A DNA stretch of 64,000 bases from NCBI RefSeq assembly GCF_000378945.1, contig NZ_KB900539.1, forward strand, positions 2,144,557-2,208,556. The letters are read 5' to 3'. The stretch comes from Methyloversatilis universalis EHg5 (GTDB lineage: Bacteria > Pseudomonadota > Gammaproteobacteria > Burkholderiales > Rhodocyclaceae). The notes below the pieces were generated by a model. It did not search any database. It had not been told where the DNA came from and saw nothing but the letters and a program-made list of their open reading frames with translations. This document shows, in pieces, positions 14,877 through 23,121 of this stretch (positions are counted from its first letter, which is position 1; each line of letters begins with the position of its first letter). Both the position numbers and the translations under genes were made by a program.

Positions 14877-15788
14877 ATGAGCAAGCCTTTCATTTCCCTG
14901 TGCCCGGAAATCACCCGGGCCAACGCGCTGAATCTGATGGACTGGCTGGAGGACGAGAGCGTCATCCGCTACCTGAGCGATTCGCGTCATGTTTCCCGCC
15001 ACATCGAACAGGTCATCAGCCGGGTTCAGCTGCCGGTCCTGACCCATCTGTTCAACCAGGGCGGCCGCTTCTTCATGGCCTGTGACCGGGATGACCGGTC
15101 GGTCGGCTTCGTCCGCCTGGCCAGGTCCGGCGCGGACTGCGAAATCGTGCTGGTCATCGGAGACCGCGACAACTGGGGCCGCAAGCTGGGCGCCAGTGCG
15201 CTGCGCGAAGGCATGAAGCTGGCCTTCTTCGACATGCGGGCCGAAAAACTCATTGCACGCATCCACGCCGACAACACGCGTTCGCTGAACACCTTTCTGC
15301 GCAGCGGCTTCGTACTCGACAGCGAAACACCGACGCTGAAGTCATTCACCATGAGTTCGGAGCGCTATCTGCAGCGCCTGCGCGAAGACACGGTGAATGA
15401 TCCGTCCGCCATCTACATCACCGAAATCGACCAGACCCGGCTGCGCACCCTGATCGCACTGGAAGACGGGGCGGACGTGGTCGATCTGGAACACGAGATC
15501 GAGCGCGCCATCGTGGTCGAGCCGCAGCAGGTGAAACCGGATGTCGTCACGATGAACTCCCGGGCCGTGCTGCATCTGGACGACGAGGAAGTGGAAGTGG
15601 CGCTGGTCTACCCGCAGGACGCGGATGGCAGCGACAACAGGCTGTCGGTGTACTCAAGCATCGGCACCGCCATACTGGGCTACCGGGAAGGCGATGCCAT
15701 CGACTGGCGTACGCCGTACCGCACCCGACGGATACGCATCGAGCGCGTGCTGTACCAGCCGGAAGCCGCGGGCGATTTTCATCTGTAG
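14877..15788 (+). CDS. GNAT N-acetyltransferase fused to Rnk/GreA-type C-terminal domain
   Basis: Two-domain protein of 303 residues. Residues about 5-165 form a GNAT acetyltransferase (VIGDRDNWGRKLGASALREG is an acetyl-CoA-binding stretch, then ADNTRSLNTFLRSGF, the classic GNAT C-terminal part). Residues about 170-300 resemble the nucleoside-diphosphate-kinase regulator Rnk / GreA-GreB C-terminal domain (RLRTLIALEDGADVVDLEHEI, MNSRAVLHLDDEE, LSVYSSIGTAILGYREGD). Rnk-like proteins bind RNA polymerase. Whether the acetyltransferase is delivered to the polymerase is inference. The ATG at 14877 follows GGGGTG at 14868-14873. It is divergent from smc across 289 bases. Confidence 0.88.
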   Translation: MSKPFISLCPEITRANALNLMDWLEDESVIRYLSDSRHVSRHIEQVISRVQLPVLTHLFNQGGRFFMACDRDDRSVGFVRLARSGADCEIVLVIGDRDNWGRKLGASALREGMKLAFFDMRAEKLIARIHADNTRSLNTFLRSGFVLDSETPTLKSFTMSSERYLQRLREDTVNDPSAIYITEIDQTRLRTLIALEDGADVVDLEHEIERAIVVEPQQVKPDVVTMNSRAVLHLDDEEVEVALVYPQDADGSDNRLSVYSSIGTAILGYREGDAIDWRTPYRTRRIRIERVLYQPEAAGDFHL

Positions 15789-16374
15789 GGCGGCTCGGCT
15801 GCAGATCGAGCACCGACCGGCGTCAGCACCGCCTGGCAGGGAAACCGGCACCTCCCGTTCGCCATCGGAGGCCGGTCGCCCCTGGTGCAGCGCGATGCAG
15901 CATCACGGATGCCTGCTTCATTGCTCTGTGGCGGACAGTCCCTGACTGTGTCCCTCCAGGGTGCGGACACCGTGAAGCGGCCTGTACCTGAGGTATCTTC
16001 CACAGGTGGCCGGTCGGCATGCACGGCGGTTTTTTTCCTGAATGGCAAGGCGTGGAACAGGTGACACAGCGGCAGGAGAGACGGTCGAGGGGCGCCCGGT
16101 CACTCCGAAGTACAGGCAAGGCCCCCGCCCTTGCCGGGCTTCGGCTGCTGCCATCCTCTGCTGACATGCAACGGCTGAGGTTTCATGCGCAGACGCCCGG
16201 CCCGCTGAGCGGCGATGCCCGCCATGCCAGCCTGCGCAGCCCCACTCCGGCGTCGAGCCGGGAATCCATCTTCTGTGCGCAAATCCGCGTCTTTCTGCCG
16301 TGGCCGGTTTCCTCGCGGACCGGATCTGGCATGCGCACCCGCACAGGTCGAGCACCCATGCTTCAGCCCTTGCC
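15789..16374. other. 586-base region without a recognisable gene
   Basis: Several open frames cross this stretch on both strands, but none starts convincingly or shows a family motif, and composition does not favour any frame. I see no terminator with a T tract, tRNA or known repeat here. It separates the GNAT-Rnk gene from the glycosyltransferase and probably contains the promoter of the latter. Confidence 0.5.
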
Positions 16375-17670
16375 ATGAGAGTGCTGGTATCCGCCGCAGG
16401 CAGTCATGGTGATGTACTGCCCTTTGTCGCGCTGAGCCGCGAACTGGCCGCACGCGGGCACGAGGTCTTTTTCTATGCGAACCCGTACTTCCGCGACTGC
16501 GTCCCGGATGGCGGCATCCGCTTCGTGCCGGTCGGCGCCGTCGGTGACCACGCCACGCTGATGGCCGAGCTGTCGGATGACGACCCGAATCGCGCGTTCA
16601 AGCGCGTCACGCGGGAGCTGGTCGGACTGTGCCCGCAGTTCCATCGCGCGATGCAGTCCGACGTGCGCCCCGGCAATACCCTCGCCCTCGGCAGCTCATT
16701 GCTGTTCGCAGCCCGGCTGCTGCGCGAAACCGACGCCGTGCCCTGTGCAACCGTTCATCTGTCGCCCTCGGTGTTCCGGTCAGATGCGCGCCCGCCGCGA
16801 CTGGTGCCGAACTGGATCACGGCACGCACACCTTTCCTGCTGAAGCGGGCGGCCTGGTGGCTGCTGGACAGCGCGTTCTACGACCCCAACGTCACCGCCC
16901 CCTTCAACCGCTATCGGGCTGAACTGGGCCTGCCTCGTGTCGATCGCGTATTCCGTTCGTGGATACACGATGCGGACTGCGTGCTCGGACTGTTTCCGGA
17001 CTGGTTTGGCGACCCGCAGCACGACTGGCCGCCAGGCATCGCGCTGTGCGGCTTTCCGCTGTATGACCAGGGCCCCGCGCGCCCGATGACGCCCGCGCTC
17101 GAAGCTTTCCTCAGCGACGGCCCGCCGCCTGTCGCCTTCTCCGCAGGCACGGCCACCGCCTCCGCAGGCGCATTCTTCGCAACCTCGGTCGCCGCCGCGC
17201 AGATCGCCGGAGTGCGCGCGATTCTGCTGACACCCTTCGCGCAGCAGCTGCCGCGCCGCTTGCCCGACGGCGTTCTCCACGTGGATTACGCCCCGTTCAG
17301 CGCGCTGCTGCCCAGGCTCGCCGCCTTCGTCCATCACGGCGGCATCGGATCCACCAGCCAGGCGCTGCGCGCAGGCGTGCCCCAGCTCATCCGGCCGTCC
17401 GCCTACGACCAGTTCGACAACGCTGACCGCGCGGTAAGCCTGGGGGTGGCAAAGGAAATCCTGCCGCGTCGGTACGTACCTGAAGCGGTGTCCGCGGCCC
17501 TGGAAGACATGCTTGCTGACGCGGCCCTCTCCAGGCGTTGCAGCGAAATCGCCGCACGTCTCGTCGGCAACGAGACCATCGGAAAAGCCTGCGACACCCT
17601 GCTCGACCGGCTTGGGCCGCTCGCTTCGGCCGGGCGCTTCGCCTCACCGCCGGCCGAGAATCAGCGCTGA
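16375..17670 (+). CDS. UGT-like (GT1, MurG/macrolide type) glycosyltransferase
   Basis: Glycosyltransferase of 431 residues with the two-Rossmann GT-B layout. The N-terminus MRVLVSAAGSHGDVLPFVAL is typical of sterol/macrolide glucosyltransferases, and the C-terminal donor-binding motif reads HHGGIGSTSQALRAGVPQL. The acceptor is unknown; relatives glycosylate lipids, sterols or polyketides. It stands alone, with a long non-coding stretch before and a perfect hairpin just after. The start at 16375 is the one that begins the fold; an in-frame ATG 25 codons upstream is unlikely. Confidence 0.85.
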   Translation: MRVLVSAAGSHGDVLPFVALSRELAARGHEVFFYANPYFRDCVPDGGIRFVPVGAVGDHATLMAELSDDDPNRAFKRVTRELVGLCPQFHRAMQSDVRPGNTLALGSSLLFAARLLRETDAVPCATVHLSPSVFRSDARPPRLVPNWITARTPFLLKRAAWWLLDSAFYDPNVTAPFNRYRAELGLPRVDRVFRSWIHDADCVLGLFPDWFGDPQHDWPPGIALCGFPLYDQGPARPMTPALEAFLSDGPPPVAFSAGTATASAGAFFATSVAAAQIAGVRAILLTPFAQQLPRRLPDGVLHVDYAPFSALLPRLAAFVHHGGIGSTSQALRAGVPQLIRPSAYDQFDNADRAVSLGVAKEILPRRYVPEAVSAALEDMLADAALSRRCSEIAARLVGNETIGKACDTLLDRLGPLASAGRFASPPAENQR

Positions 17671-17687
17671 GCGACCGTTTCCCTCTC

Positions 17688-17723
17688 CCTGTCCCCGGGC
17701 GCCTCCAGGTGCCCGGGGACAGG
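17688..17723 (+). terminator. long hairpin after the glycosyltransferase gene
   Basis: CCTGTCCCCGGGC (17688-17700) pairs with GCCCGGGGACAGG (17711-17723), with a further CCT/AGG pairing inside. It lies 17 bases after the stop codon. There is no T tract, so it may act as a transcript-end stabiliser rather than a true intrinsic terminator. Confidence 0.45.
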
Positions 17724-17770
17724 CTGGCCGCGACAATCTCCTCCAGCGGCGAGTCGCCGCGCAGTCCGGC
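17704..17770 (-). pseudogene. scrap of a DMT (EamA) transporter gene
   Basis: Read on the minus strand this gives LRGDSPLEEIVAAS, matching LRGESPLEQVAAAS inside the intact transporter at 22129-23046, and then, with a small frame change, SPGHLEAPG, matching its C-terminal FSGHLEPE. By eye about four fifths of the bases match 22408-22455 and 22158-22195. The two pieces, some 75 residues apart in the intact gene, are joined at a shared AAS codon run, so this is an internally deleted remnant. Confidence 0.6.
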
Positions 17771-18097
17771 CACCTCCCACCGGTCTGAACCCCGCGCGGA
17801 CAGCGCTCATCGGATGAAGACCGATCGGGCCTTTGAATTCACATGACATCGATGTGTGTTCAAACAAACGTCTTTCGCACTCTTCAGATGCCGGCCTTCT
17901 GTCGCCTCACGTTCATCCTCAAGAAAATCGGGAATCTCATCTGACACGCAAACGCAATGTTTGCGTCGTGGGCTGCGTGAGCGCGTGCCAACGCGAGCTC
18001 GTGTTACCTCATCGGAAGTCAAGGCGCCAGAACTCATCCTTACGGATGAATGCCAGTCCGAACGATTCCATTTACATAGACATTCGTTGCCATCTAA

Positions 18098-19216
18098 ATA
18101 GAAACCGCCGTCGTGTGCCGCATCCATGTACGCGACGGGCAGCACGTCGACGCCGGACAACTGCTGGTCGAACTCGAAGCCGCCGCCACCGCCCCCGAAA
18201 CCGAAACCCAGCGCGCGCACCAGGCTCTCAACGCGGCCCGGCTTGAGGCCGCGCGTTATGCAGCGCTCGCTGGCGCGGGCCAGGCCGTGCGGGTGCAGGC
18301 TATCCCCGGCATCGCACCCGACGACTTGCGTGCAGAGCAGCGCGCCGCGCAGAGCCAGTACCTCGAACATCGGGCAAGGCTGTCCAGCCTCGACACCGAG
18401 ATCGGCCGTCGCGGCGCCGAACTGGCGGCCTCGCGCGAACTGGTGCAGAAACTCAAGGAAACCCTGCCCATCGCCCGCTCCCGCGCCGAGGACTACAAGA
18501 ATCTGGTCGAACGCAACTTCGTATCGCGCCACGGCTACCTCGAACGCGAACAGGTGCACATCGAACAGGAGCGCGACCTCGGCTACCAGGAAGCGCACGC
18601 CCTTGAACTGATGGCAGGCATCGAAGAAGCACGCAGCCGGCACGCCGCACTCATCGCCGAATTCGAACGTAATGCCATCGCCGCACAACTCGAAGCACAG
18701 AAGCGCGTCAACCAGCTCGAACAGGAACTGATCAAGGCGCGCACGCGCGAAGTGCAGCAGAAACTCATCGCCCCGGTCGCCGGCACCGTTCAGCAACTGG
18801 CCATCCACACCGAAGGCGGCGTGGTAACCGAAGCGCAGCCACTGATGGCCATCGTGCCGGACGAACAGCAGGCCGAAGTCGAGGCCTTGCTTGAAAACTG
18901 CGACGTCGGCTTCGTCCAGCCTGGCCAGCGCGCAGTGATCAAGGTCGAAACCTTTCCCTTCACCCGCTACGGAACGATAGAGGGCGAAGTCGCCTTCGTT
19001 TCACAGGATGCCGTCGCAGATGAAAAGAAGGGGCTGGTGTTCCAGGCGCGGGGCCGGCTCAAGCGCCCCGAATGGAAAGTGGACAAGCGCATCGTGCCGC
19101 TGTCGCCGGGCATGGCGGTGACCGCAGAAATCCACACAGGCAAGCGTCGGGTGATCGAGTACTTCCTGGATCCGATACGCAAGACGGTCAACGAAAAGCC
19201 TGGCGGAGCGCTGACC
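18098..19216 (+). pseudogene. HlyD-type type I secretion adaptor, N-terminus missing
   Basis: About 370 residues of a membrane-fusion protein of type I secretion. It begins inside the first lipoyl half-motif (VVCRIHVRDGQHVDAGQLLVELE) right after an in-frame TAA at 18095-18097, so the cytoplasmic tail and membrane helix are gone. A coiled-coil hairpin (about 60-215), the second lipoyl half (LIAPVAGTVQQLAIHTEGG) and the C-terminal barrel (LSPGMAVTAEIHTGKRRV) are present. After YFLDPIRKTVNE the normal last few residues are replaced by a run into a glycosyltransferase start. Without its membrane anchor it is unlikely to work. Partner ABC transporter and TolC genes are absent. Confidence 0.85.
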
Positions 19217-19765
19217 GTGAGACTGCTCGTCATCCACCAGAACTTCCCTGGCCAATTCCGCCATCTCATTCCGCACTGGGCGAAAGAACCGGGTTGGCAG
19301 GTTGTAGGCATAGGCCGCGATACCGCGCCCGTTTTGAAGTGTGTGCCCTGGCTCAGATACCGCCTCCATCGAGAAGGTAACAAGCAACAGCAACCCTACC
19401 TGCGCAATATGGGACTGAGCGTCTTGCATGAATAGCCCGTCGCGATCGTAATGCTCAACTTGAAGCCTCGACCAGACGTGAGTCTGGTGCATTCAGATTG
19501 GGACGAAACGCTCTATGTGAAGGATGTCTTCCCGGAGGCACGCCCGATTCACAACTGCGAGCGCCATCACGGATCGTCGGACAGCGTCAACCCCGAGTTG
19601 GCGCCAACCTTTGACGACATCACACACATGCGTAGGTTGAACACCGAGCACACGCTCAATCGGACCAACTGCGATGCTGGCAGCAGGCCGGCTCTGCAGC
19701 AAAAGAGTCGTCCCCTCGAACTAATCCCGTCGAAGATAGAGGCAGCTCACGAAGGGGCCAACATG
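19217..19765 (+). pseudogene. GT4-family glycosyltransferase, N-terminal relic
   Basis: Continues the HlyD reading frame from a GTG at 19217: VRLLVIHQNFPGQFRHLIPH is the standard opening of a GT4 family whose members start with HQNFPGQFRHL. An in-frame TAG lies at 19433-19435. The same frame then resumes with LVHSDWDETLYVKDVFPEA, PELAPTFDD and later EAAHEGA, all matching consecutive positions of that family, interspersed with many substitutions. The C-terminal, donor-binding half is missing. It is a decayed gene fragment; conservation in one frame shows that it derives from a real gene. Confidence 0.75.
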
Positions 19766-20527
19766 CCTCTCCTTTATCCAAGTCCTAACGAGCGAAATTA
19801 CATCCCCATCTGCCTCAGAGTCCAGCAAGCAATCATCCAGCACCTGACATAAAAAAACTGAAGTACACAGAGGCAATCATAAAGCATTCAGAATTTCAAC
19901 ATATTGGATACAAAAGAACTTGCCTATACCATCGCTTGACTTCGAGCAAGCACACCTTCCGTTCAAGAAACTAATTAGCGACCAAGAAATGATGGCGAGA
20001 TTTCAAGCAAACAGAGCTGGCTTCAACTTGCTTGTCCGCGATGCCCAGCGCACTAAAGATGGCGGAGAAGATGTATAGCCAAAGCAACTTGATGACCCTG
20101 CGCTTGCAAAAAGCCTCGGAATAAATTGGATTACACGAAAGAGAGATTACTCAAGTTCAAAGACCATCTGCTTACCTCCAACCGACTCAAACAACAACGT
20201 TTGTTCAGAGATGGTTTTTCAATGGGGCGAAATATCATTGATCGCAGACAAAACACGGTTTATAGAAAGAAACCTCTGGCCCTATAGCAACCTTGTGAAA
20301 TCTTATCTCTTCCTACCAAACCAAAAACCAACGACCACTCAGATCAACGCTTCGGACGCAAAAAGCCACGATCAAACGAGCGCGAATCGATCCGAAATCG
20401 TTTCATCCCTTGACGAAATGTGGCCCGCCGGGTGGCCAACTGAAATTGACACCCCACCATGCCTGACTCGCCGCATTGGCGATGGCTGGGCACTTCAATT
20501 ATGCAGGAACCAAATAGGAGGGTAACA
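19766..20527 (+). other. AT-rich stretch without a recognisable gene
   Basis: Composition is clearly more AT-rich than anywhere else up to here. No open frame shows a family motif. A 104-codon frame at 20211-20525 has no recognisable domain and unlike codon use. This is most likely decayed horizontally acquired DNA. The last bases (20516-20523, AGGAGGGT) are a strong ribosome-binding site for the next gene. Confidence 0.5.
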
Positions 20528-21124
20528 ATGGAAAGCCAGAACTACAAATTTAGCGATGCTTCGCTTGAATATGTAAGACGTGAATCTTCGATCAATCTGG
20601 CTCTGGCTGCCAAACTTGAAGAGTTAATACTGACCGGAGCAGCCACCGATGGCATCGGCAATCTTCTGAACAACCGAATCGTCGGGAACTCACTGGACAA
20701 CGTTCTAGAGGGCGATATCGGCGCGGACAGGTTACTGGGGGGCGCCGGTAACGACACCTACAAGTTCTCTCGTGGTGACGAGGACGACACCATTTTGGAG
20801 TCGGACACTACGTTGGGCAACCAGGACGTTCTGAACTTCGAATCAAACGTCGCATATGACCAACTCTGGTTTACAAGGGTTGGCTCCGATCTAGAAATCA
20901 GCGTTATCGGGACGACGGATCGAGTTACGGTAAGTAACTGGTATGAGGGGAGTGCTTCACGTATCGAGCAGGTCGCCGCCAGCGACAAGATCCTGGTCGA
21001 TACGCAGGTACAGGCGCTGGTCGATGCCATGGCGTCGATGACGCCTCCCCCGCTCGGTCAGACCGCCTTGTCGGCCGCTCAGGTCAGCGCGCTCCAGCCG
21101 GTGTTGGCAAGCAGCTGGCAATAA
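20528..21124 (+). CDS. C-terminal RTX (haemolysin-type calcium-binding) protein, short
   Basis: A 198-residue protein made only of the end of an RTX exoprotein. It has two to three glycine/aspartate repeats (GNSLDNVLEG, GADRLLGGAGNDTYKFSRG at about 57-85), then the haemolysin-related C-terminal domain (LWFTRVGSDLEISVIGT, then VTVSNWY) and a tail with ALVDAMASM and LSAAQVSALQPVL typical of type I secreted proteins. It has an ATG at 20528 with the near-perfect site AGGAGGGT five bases upstream, so it may be expressed. It is probably the remnant of a large adhesin or enzyme served by the broken HlyD adaptor nearby. Confidence 0.75.
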   Translation: MESQNYKFSDASLEYVRRESSINLALAAKLEELILTGAATDGIGNLLNNRIVGNSLDNVLEGDIGADRLLGGAGNDTYKFSRGDEDDTILESDTTLGNQDVLNFESNVAYDQLWFTRVGSDLEISVIGTTDRVTVSNWYEGSASRIEQVAASDKILVDTQVQALVDAMASMTPPPLGQTALSAAQVSALQPVLASSWQ

Positions 21125-21142
21125 GGTGTAGCCCAGACAGCC

Positions 21143-21172
21143 GAGGTAGCAGGGCCTTCGCCCTGCTACCTC
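21143..21172 (+). terminator. perfect 13-bp hairpin after RTX gene
   Basis: GAGGTAGCAGGGC (21143-21155) pairs fully with GCCCTGCTACCTC (21160-21172) around a CTTC loop. It begins 18 bases after the RTX stop. There is no T run, so termination may be inefficient or factor-dependent. Confidence 0.55.
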
Positions 21173-21365
21173 TGCCCGCAGAGGCGAACTTACGAGCGGT
21201 ACTTCGAAGTGGAGCATGGGCTCGCCCCATACGAGGGCAACGCCAAGATGCCTGCACGTAGCCCTTCAGCGAGGTCGTGTGTTCAAGCGCGAAACTGCCT
21301 CTGATGTTCTTTGGCGCCGCTCTCAGGTAGGATTCTTACTTCAAATTCCTACTCGGGAGTATGAG

Positions 21366-21638
21366 ATGCTCGTCACCGAAAAAGGACAGGTCACCATCCC
21401 CAAGCACATACGCGACGCTGCAGGCGTTGCGCCAGGCAGCGAGGTGACGTTCAGCCTTGAAGGCAGCAAGATCGTCATCACCCCTGTCGGCACAGGCGTC
21501 AAGGAAGACCGTCGGGCTCGGCTCAGGGCCGCCGCTGTAAAGGTACACGGCAGTCTGGGCGCCGAATTCAGGCAGATGGGCGCGGACGAAATCATGCATT
21601 TCATCCGCGGCGATGACCCCGCCGACGGCGCCGCGTAG
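21366..21638 (+). CDS. vapB: AbrB/SpoVT-type antitoxin
   Basis: A 90-residue DNA-binding antitoxin. The N-terminal swapped-hairpin motif is MLVTEKGQVTIPKHIRDAAG, followed by VAPGSEVTFSLEGSKIVITP; the C-terminal half presumably wraps the toxin. Antitoxins of this class repress their own promoter with the toxin as co-repressor (family knowledge). The stop codon overlaps the GTG that immediately precedes the toxin ATG. The start at 21366 opens the fold; 50 upstream in-frame codons are not coding-like. Confidence 0.88.
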   Translation: MLVTEKGQVTIPKHIRDAAGVAPGSEVTFSLEGSKIVITPVGTGVKEDRRARLRAAAVKVHGSLGAEFRQMGADEIMHFIRGDDPADGAA

Positions 21639-21640
21639 TG

Positions 21641-22075
21641 ATGCTCGCCAGTCTTGCCAGCTATGACGGCTCGGCCGGCGTGCTGGTCGATACGAATGTC
21701 TGGGTGGACTGTATCGACGATGCCAGCCCCTGGCATGAGTGGGCGGTTGAGCAATTGCAGCGCTGCAGCGAGCGGTACCCCCTGCACGTGAACATCGTCA
21801 TCTACACCGAGCTGCTGATTCCCGACCCGGACATCGGCGCCCTGGATGCGATGCTGGATATCTATGAAACCTCGCGGACGCCCTTGCCATGGGCTGCCTC
21901 GTCCCTCGCCGCGGCTGCCTTCGCACTGTACCGACGCCGCGGCGGCGGCCGGGACAAGCCGCTTCCCGACTTCTTCATCGGTGCTCACGCGGCCGTCTCC
22001 AATTTGAGCGTACTGACCCGCGATCCGAAGCCGTACCGGAATTACTTCGCACGGCTGTCAGTCATCGCACCTTGA
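21641..22075 (+). CDS. vapC: PIN-domain toxin (VapC-like ribonuclease)
   Basis: PIN-domain endoribonuclease toxin of 144 residues. The acidic active-site positions are visible: VLVDTNVWVD near residue 14, IYTELLIPDPD, LPDFFIGAHAAV and LTRDPKPYRNYF. A GTG three bases earlier (21638) overlaps the antitoxin stop and is an alternative start. Together with the AbrB gene it forms a VapBC-type module at the edge of the decayed island. Confidence 0.9.
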   Translation: MLASLASYDGSAGVLVDTNVWVDCIDDASPWHEWAVEQLQRCSERYPLHVNIVIYTELLIPDPDIGALDAMLDIYETSRTPLPWAASSLAAAAFALYRRRGGGRDKPLPDFFIGAHAAVSNLSVLTRDPKPYRNYFARLSVIAP

Positions 22076-22128
22076 CACGTGACTTACCGACCGGAGCTGT
22101 CCAGTAGCGCATCGAACTGCGCCGACGA

Positions 22129-23046
22129 TCAGACTTCGCCTCCGGCGTCCTGATCTGTCCGCTCCGGCTCCAGATGCCCCGAGAACAGACTGGCCGCGAT
22201 GATCATCGCGCCGCCGGCCCATTCCTTGACGCCCATCACCTCGCCCGCCAGCCACCAGGACGAGATCGCGGCGACCACCAGTTCGAACAGGAAAAGCGCG
22301 ATTGCGGCGTTGGCGCTGATGAAGGTGATGCCGTACTGCACCACCAGATTGACCACCAGCAGCACGCCGGCCACCACGGCCAGCAGCAGCCAGGTTTCGG
22401 CGCTGGCGGCGGCGACCTGCTCCAGCGGCGATTCGCCGCGCAGCCAGGCGATCAGCGGCGCCATGCAGATCACGCCGAGGAAGACTGCCATCACCTTCTG
22501 TTCTATCTCGATGTGGGCGGTGCGGCGGATCAGCACATTGGTGAGCGCGAAGCACACGCCAGCCCCCAGACCCACCCACTCCGCGGTGCCGGATGGCCAG
22601 GGCAGGCCGAGTTCCGGCCGCCACAGCATGACGAAGGCACCGGCCAGCGACAGCGCGATCACGCCGGCGCCGGCCCGGCTCAGCCGTTCGCCGAGCAGCA
22701 GGCGCGACAGCAGCACGGTCCATAGCGGCGACAGGTAGAACAGCAGCAGCACCCGCATCACCACGCCATCCAGCGTGCCGAGCACGTAGCCGATATTGGT
22801 GCCGGCCGCGGCCAGCGCCAGCGCGACAAACCAGAAACTGGGCCGGGTTCGGCGCAGTACCGGCCACAGCGGCCCCAGTCCGAACAGGAAGGCCAGGCCG
22901 TAAGTGATGAAGGTGGCGGTGACGCCGCCGACGCCGGCGGCGTCGATCACACGGTAGGGGTACCAGATCAGGCCCCACACGACCGCGCCGGCCAGCAGTG
23001 CGATCGAGGGCAGCAGCCGTGACGACGGCCGGCGGGAAGTGAGCAT
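22129..23046 (-). CDS. DMT-superfamily (EamA) transporter
   Basis: Inner-membrane permease of 305 residues with ten predicted helices in two EamA repeats (about 15-140 and 155-290). Landmarks are the opening GAVVWGLIWYPYR, the first-repeat end FYLSPLWTVLLSRLLLGERLS and the second-repeat end ELVVAAISSWWLAGE. Substrate is unknown; relatives export amino acids or metabolites. Its 3' part has a degraded copy at 17704-17770. Confidence 0.88.
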   Translation of the reverse strand: MLTSRRPSSRLLPSIALLAGAVVWGLIWYPYRVIDAAGVGGVTATFITYGLAFLFGLGPLWPVLRRTRPSFWFVALALAAAGTNIGYVLGTLDGVVMRVLLLFYLSPLWTVLLSRLLLGERLSRAGAGVIALSLAGAFVMLWRPELGLPWPSGTAEWVGLGAGVCFALTNVLIRRTAHIEIEQKVMAVFLGVICMAPLIAWLRGESPLEQVAAASAETWLLLAVVAGVLLVVNLVVQYGITFISANAAIALFLFELVVAAISSWWLAGEVMGVKEWAGGAMIIAASLFSGHLEPERTDQDAGGEV

Positions 23047-23121
23047 CGGGACGTATACTTACGGGTTTACGGGCGCCGCCGTCGGCGCCACCGGCTTCAA
23101 GAACCGAAACTGCTGACTTTC

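Noticed and set aside
15918-16378. Overlapping frames of 119-152 codons on both strands before the glycosyltransferase
   Set aside because: No ribosome-binding site, no domain, and neither strand is favoured by composition.
20211-20525. 104-codon frame in the AT-rich stretch before the RTX gene
   Set aside because: No family resemblance, poor initiation context and unusual codon use; I considered an insertion-sequence relic but could not support one.
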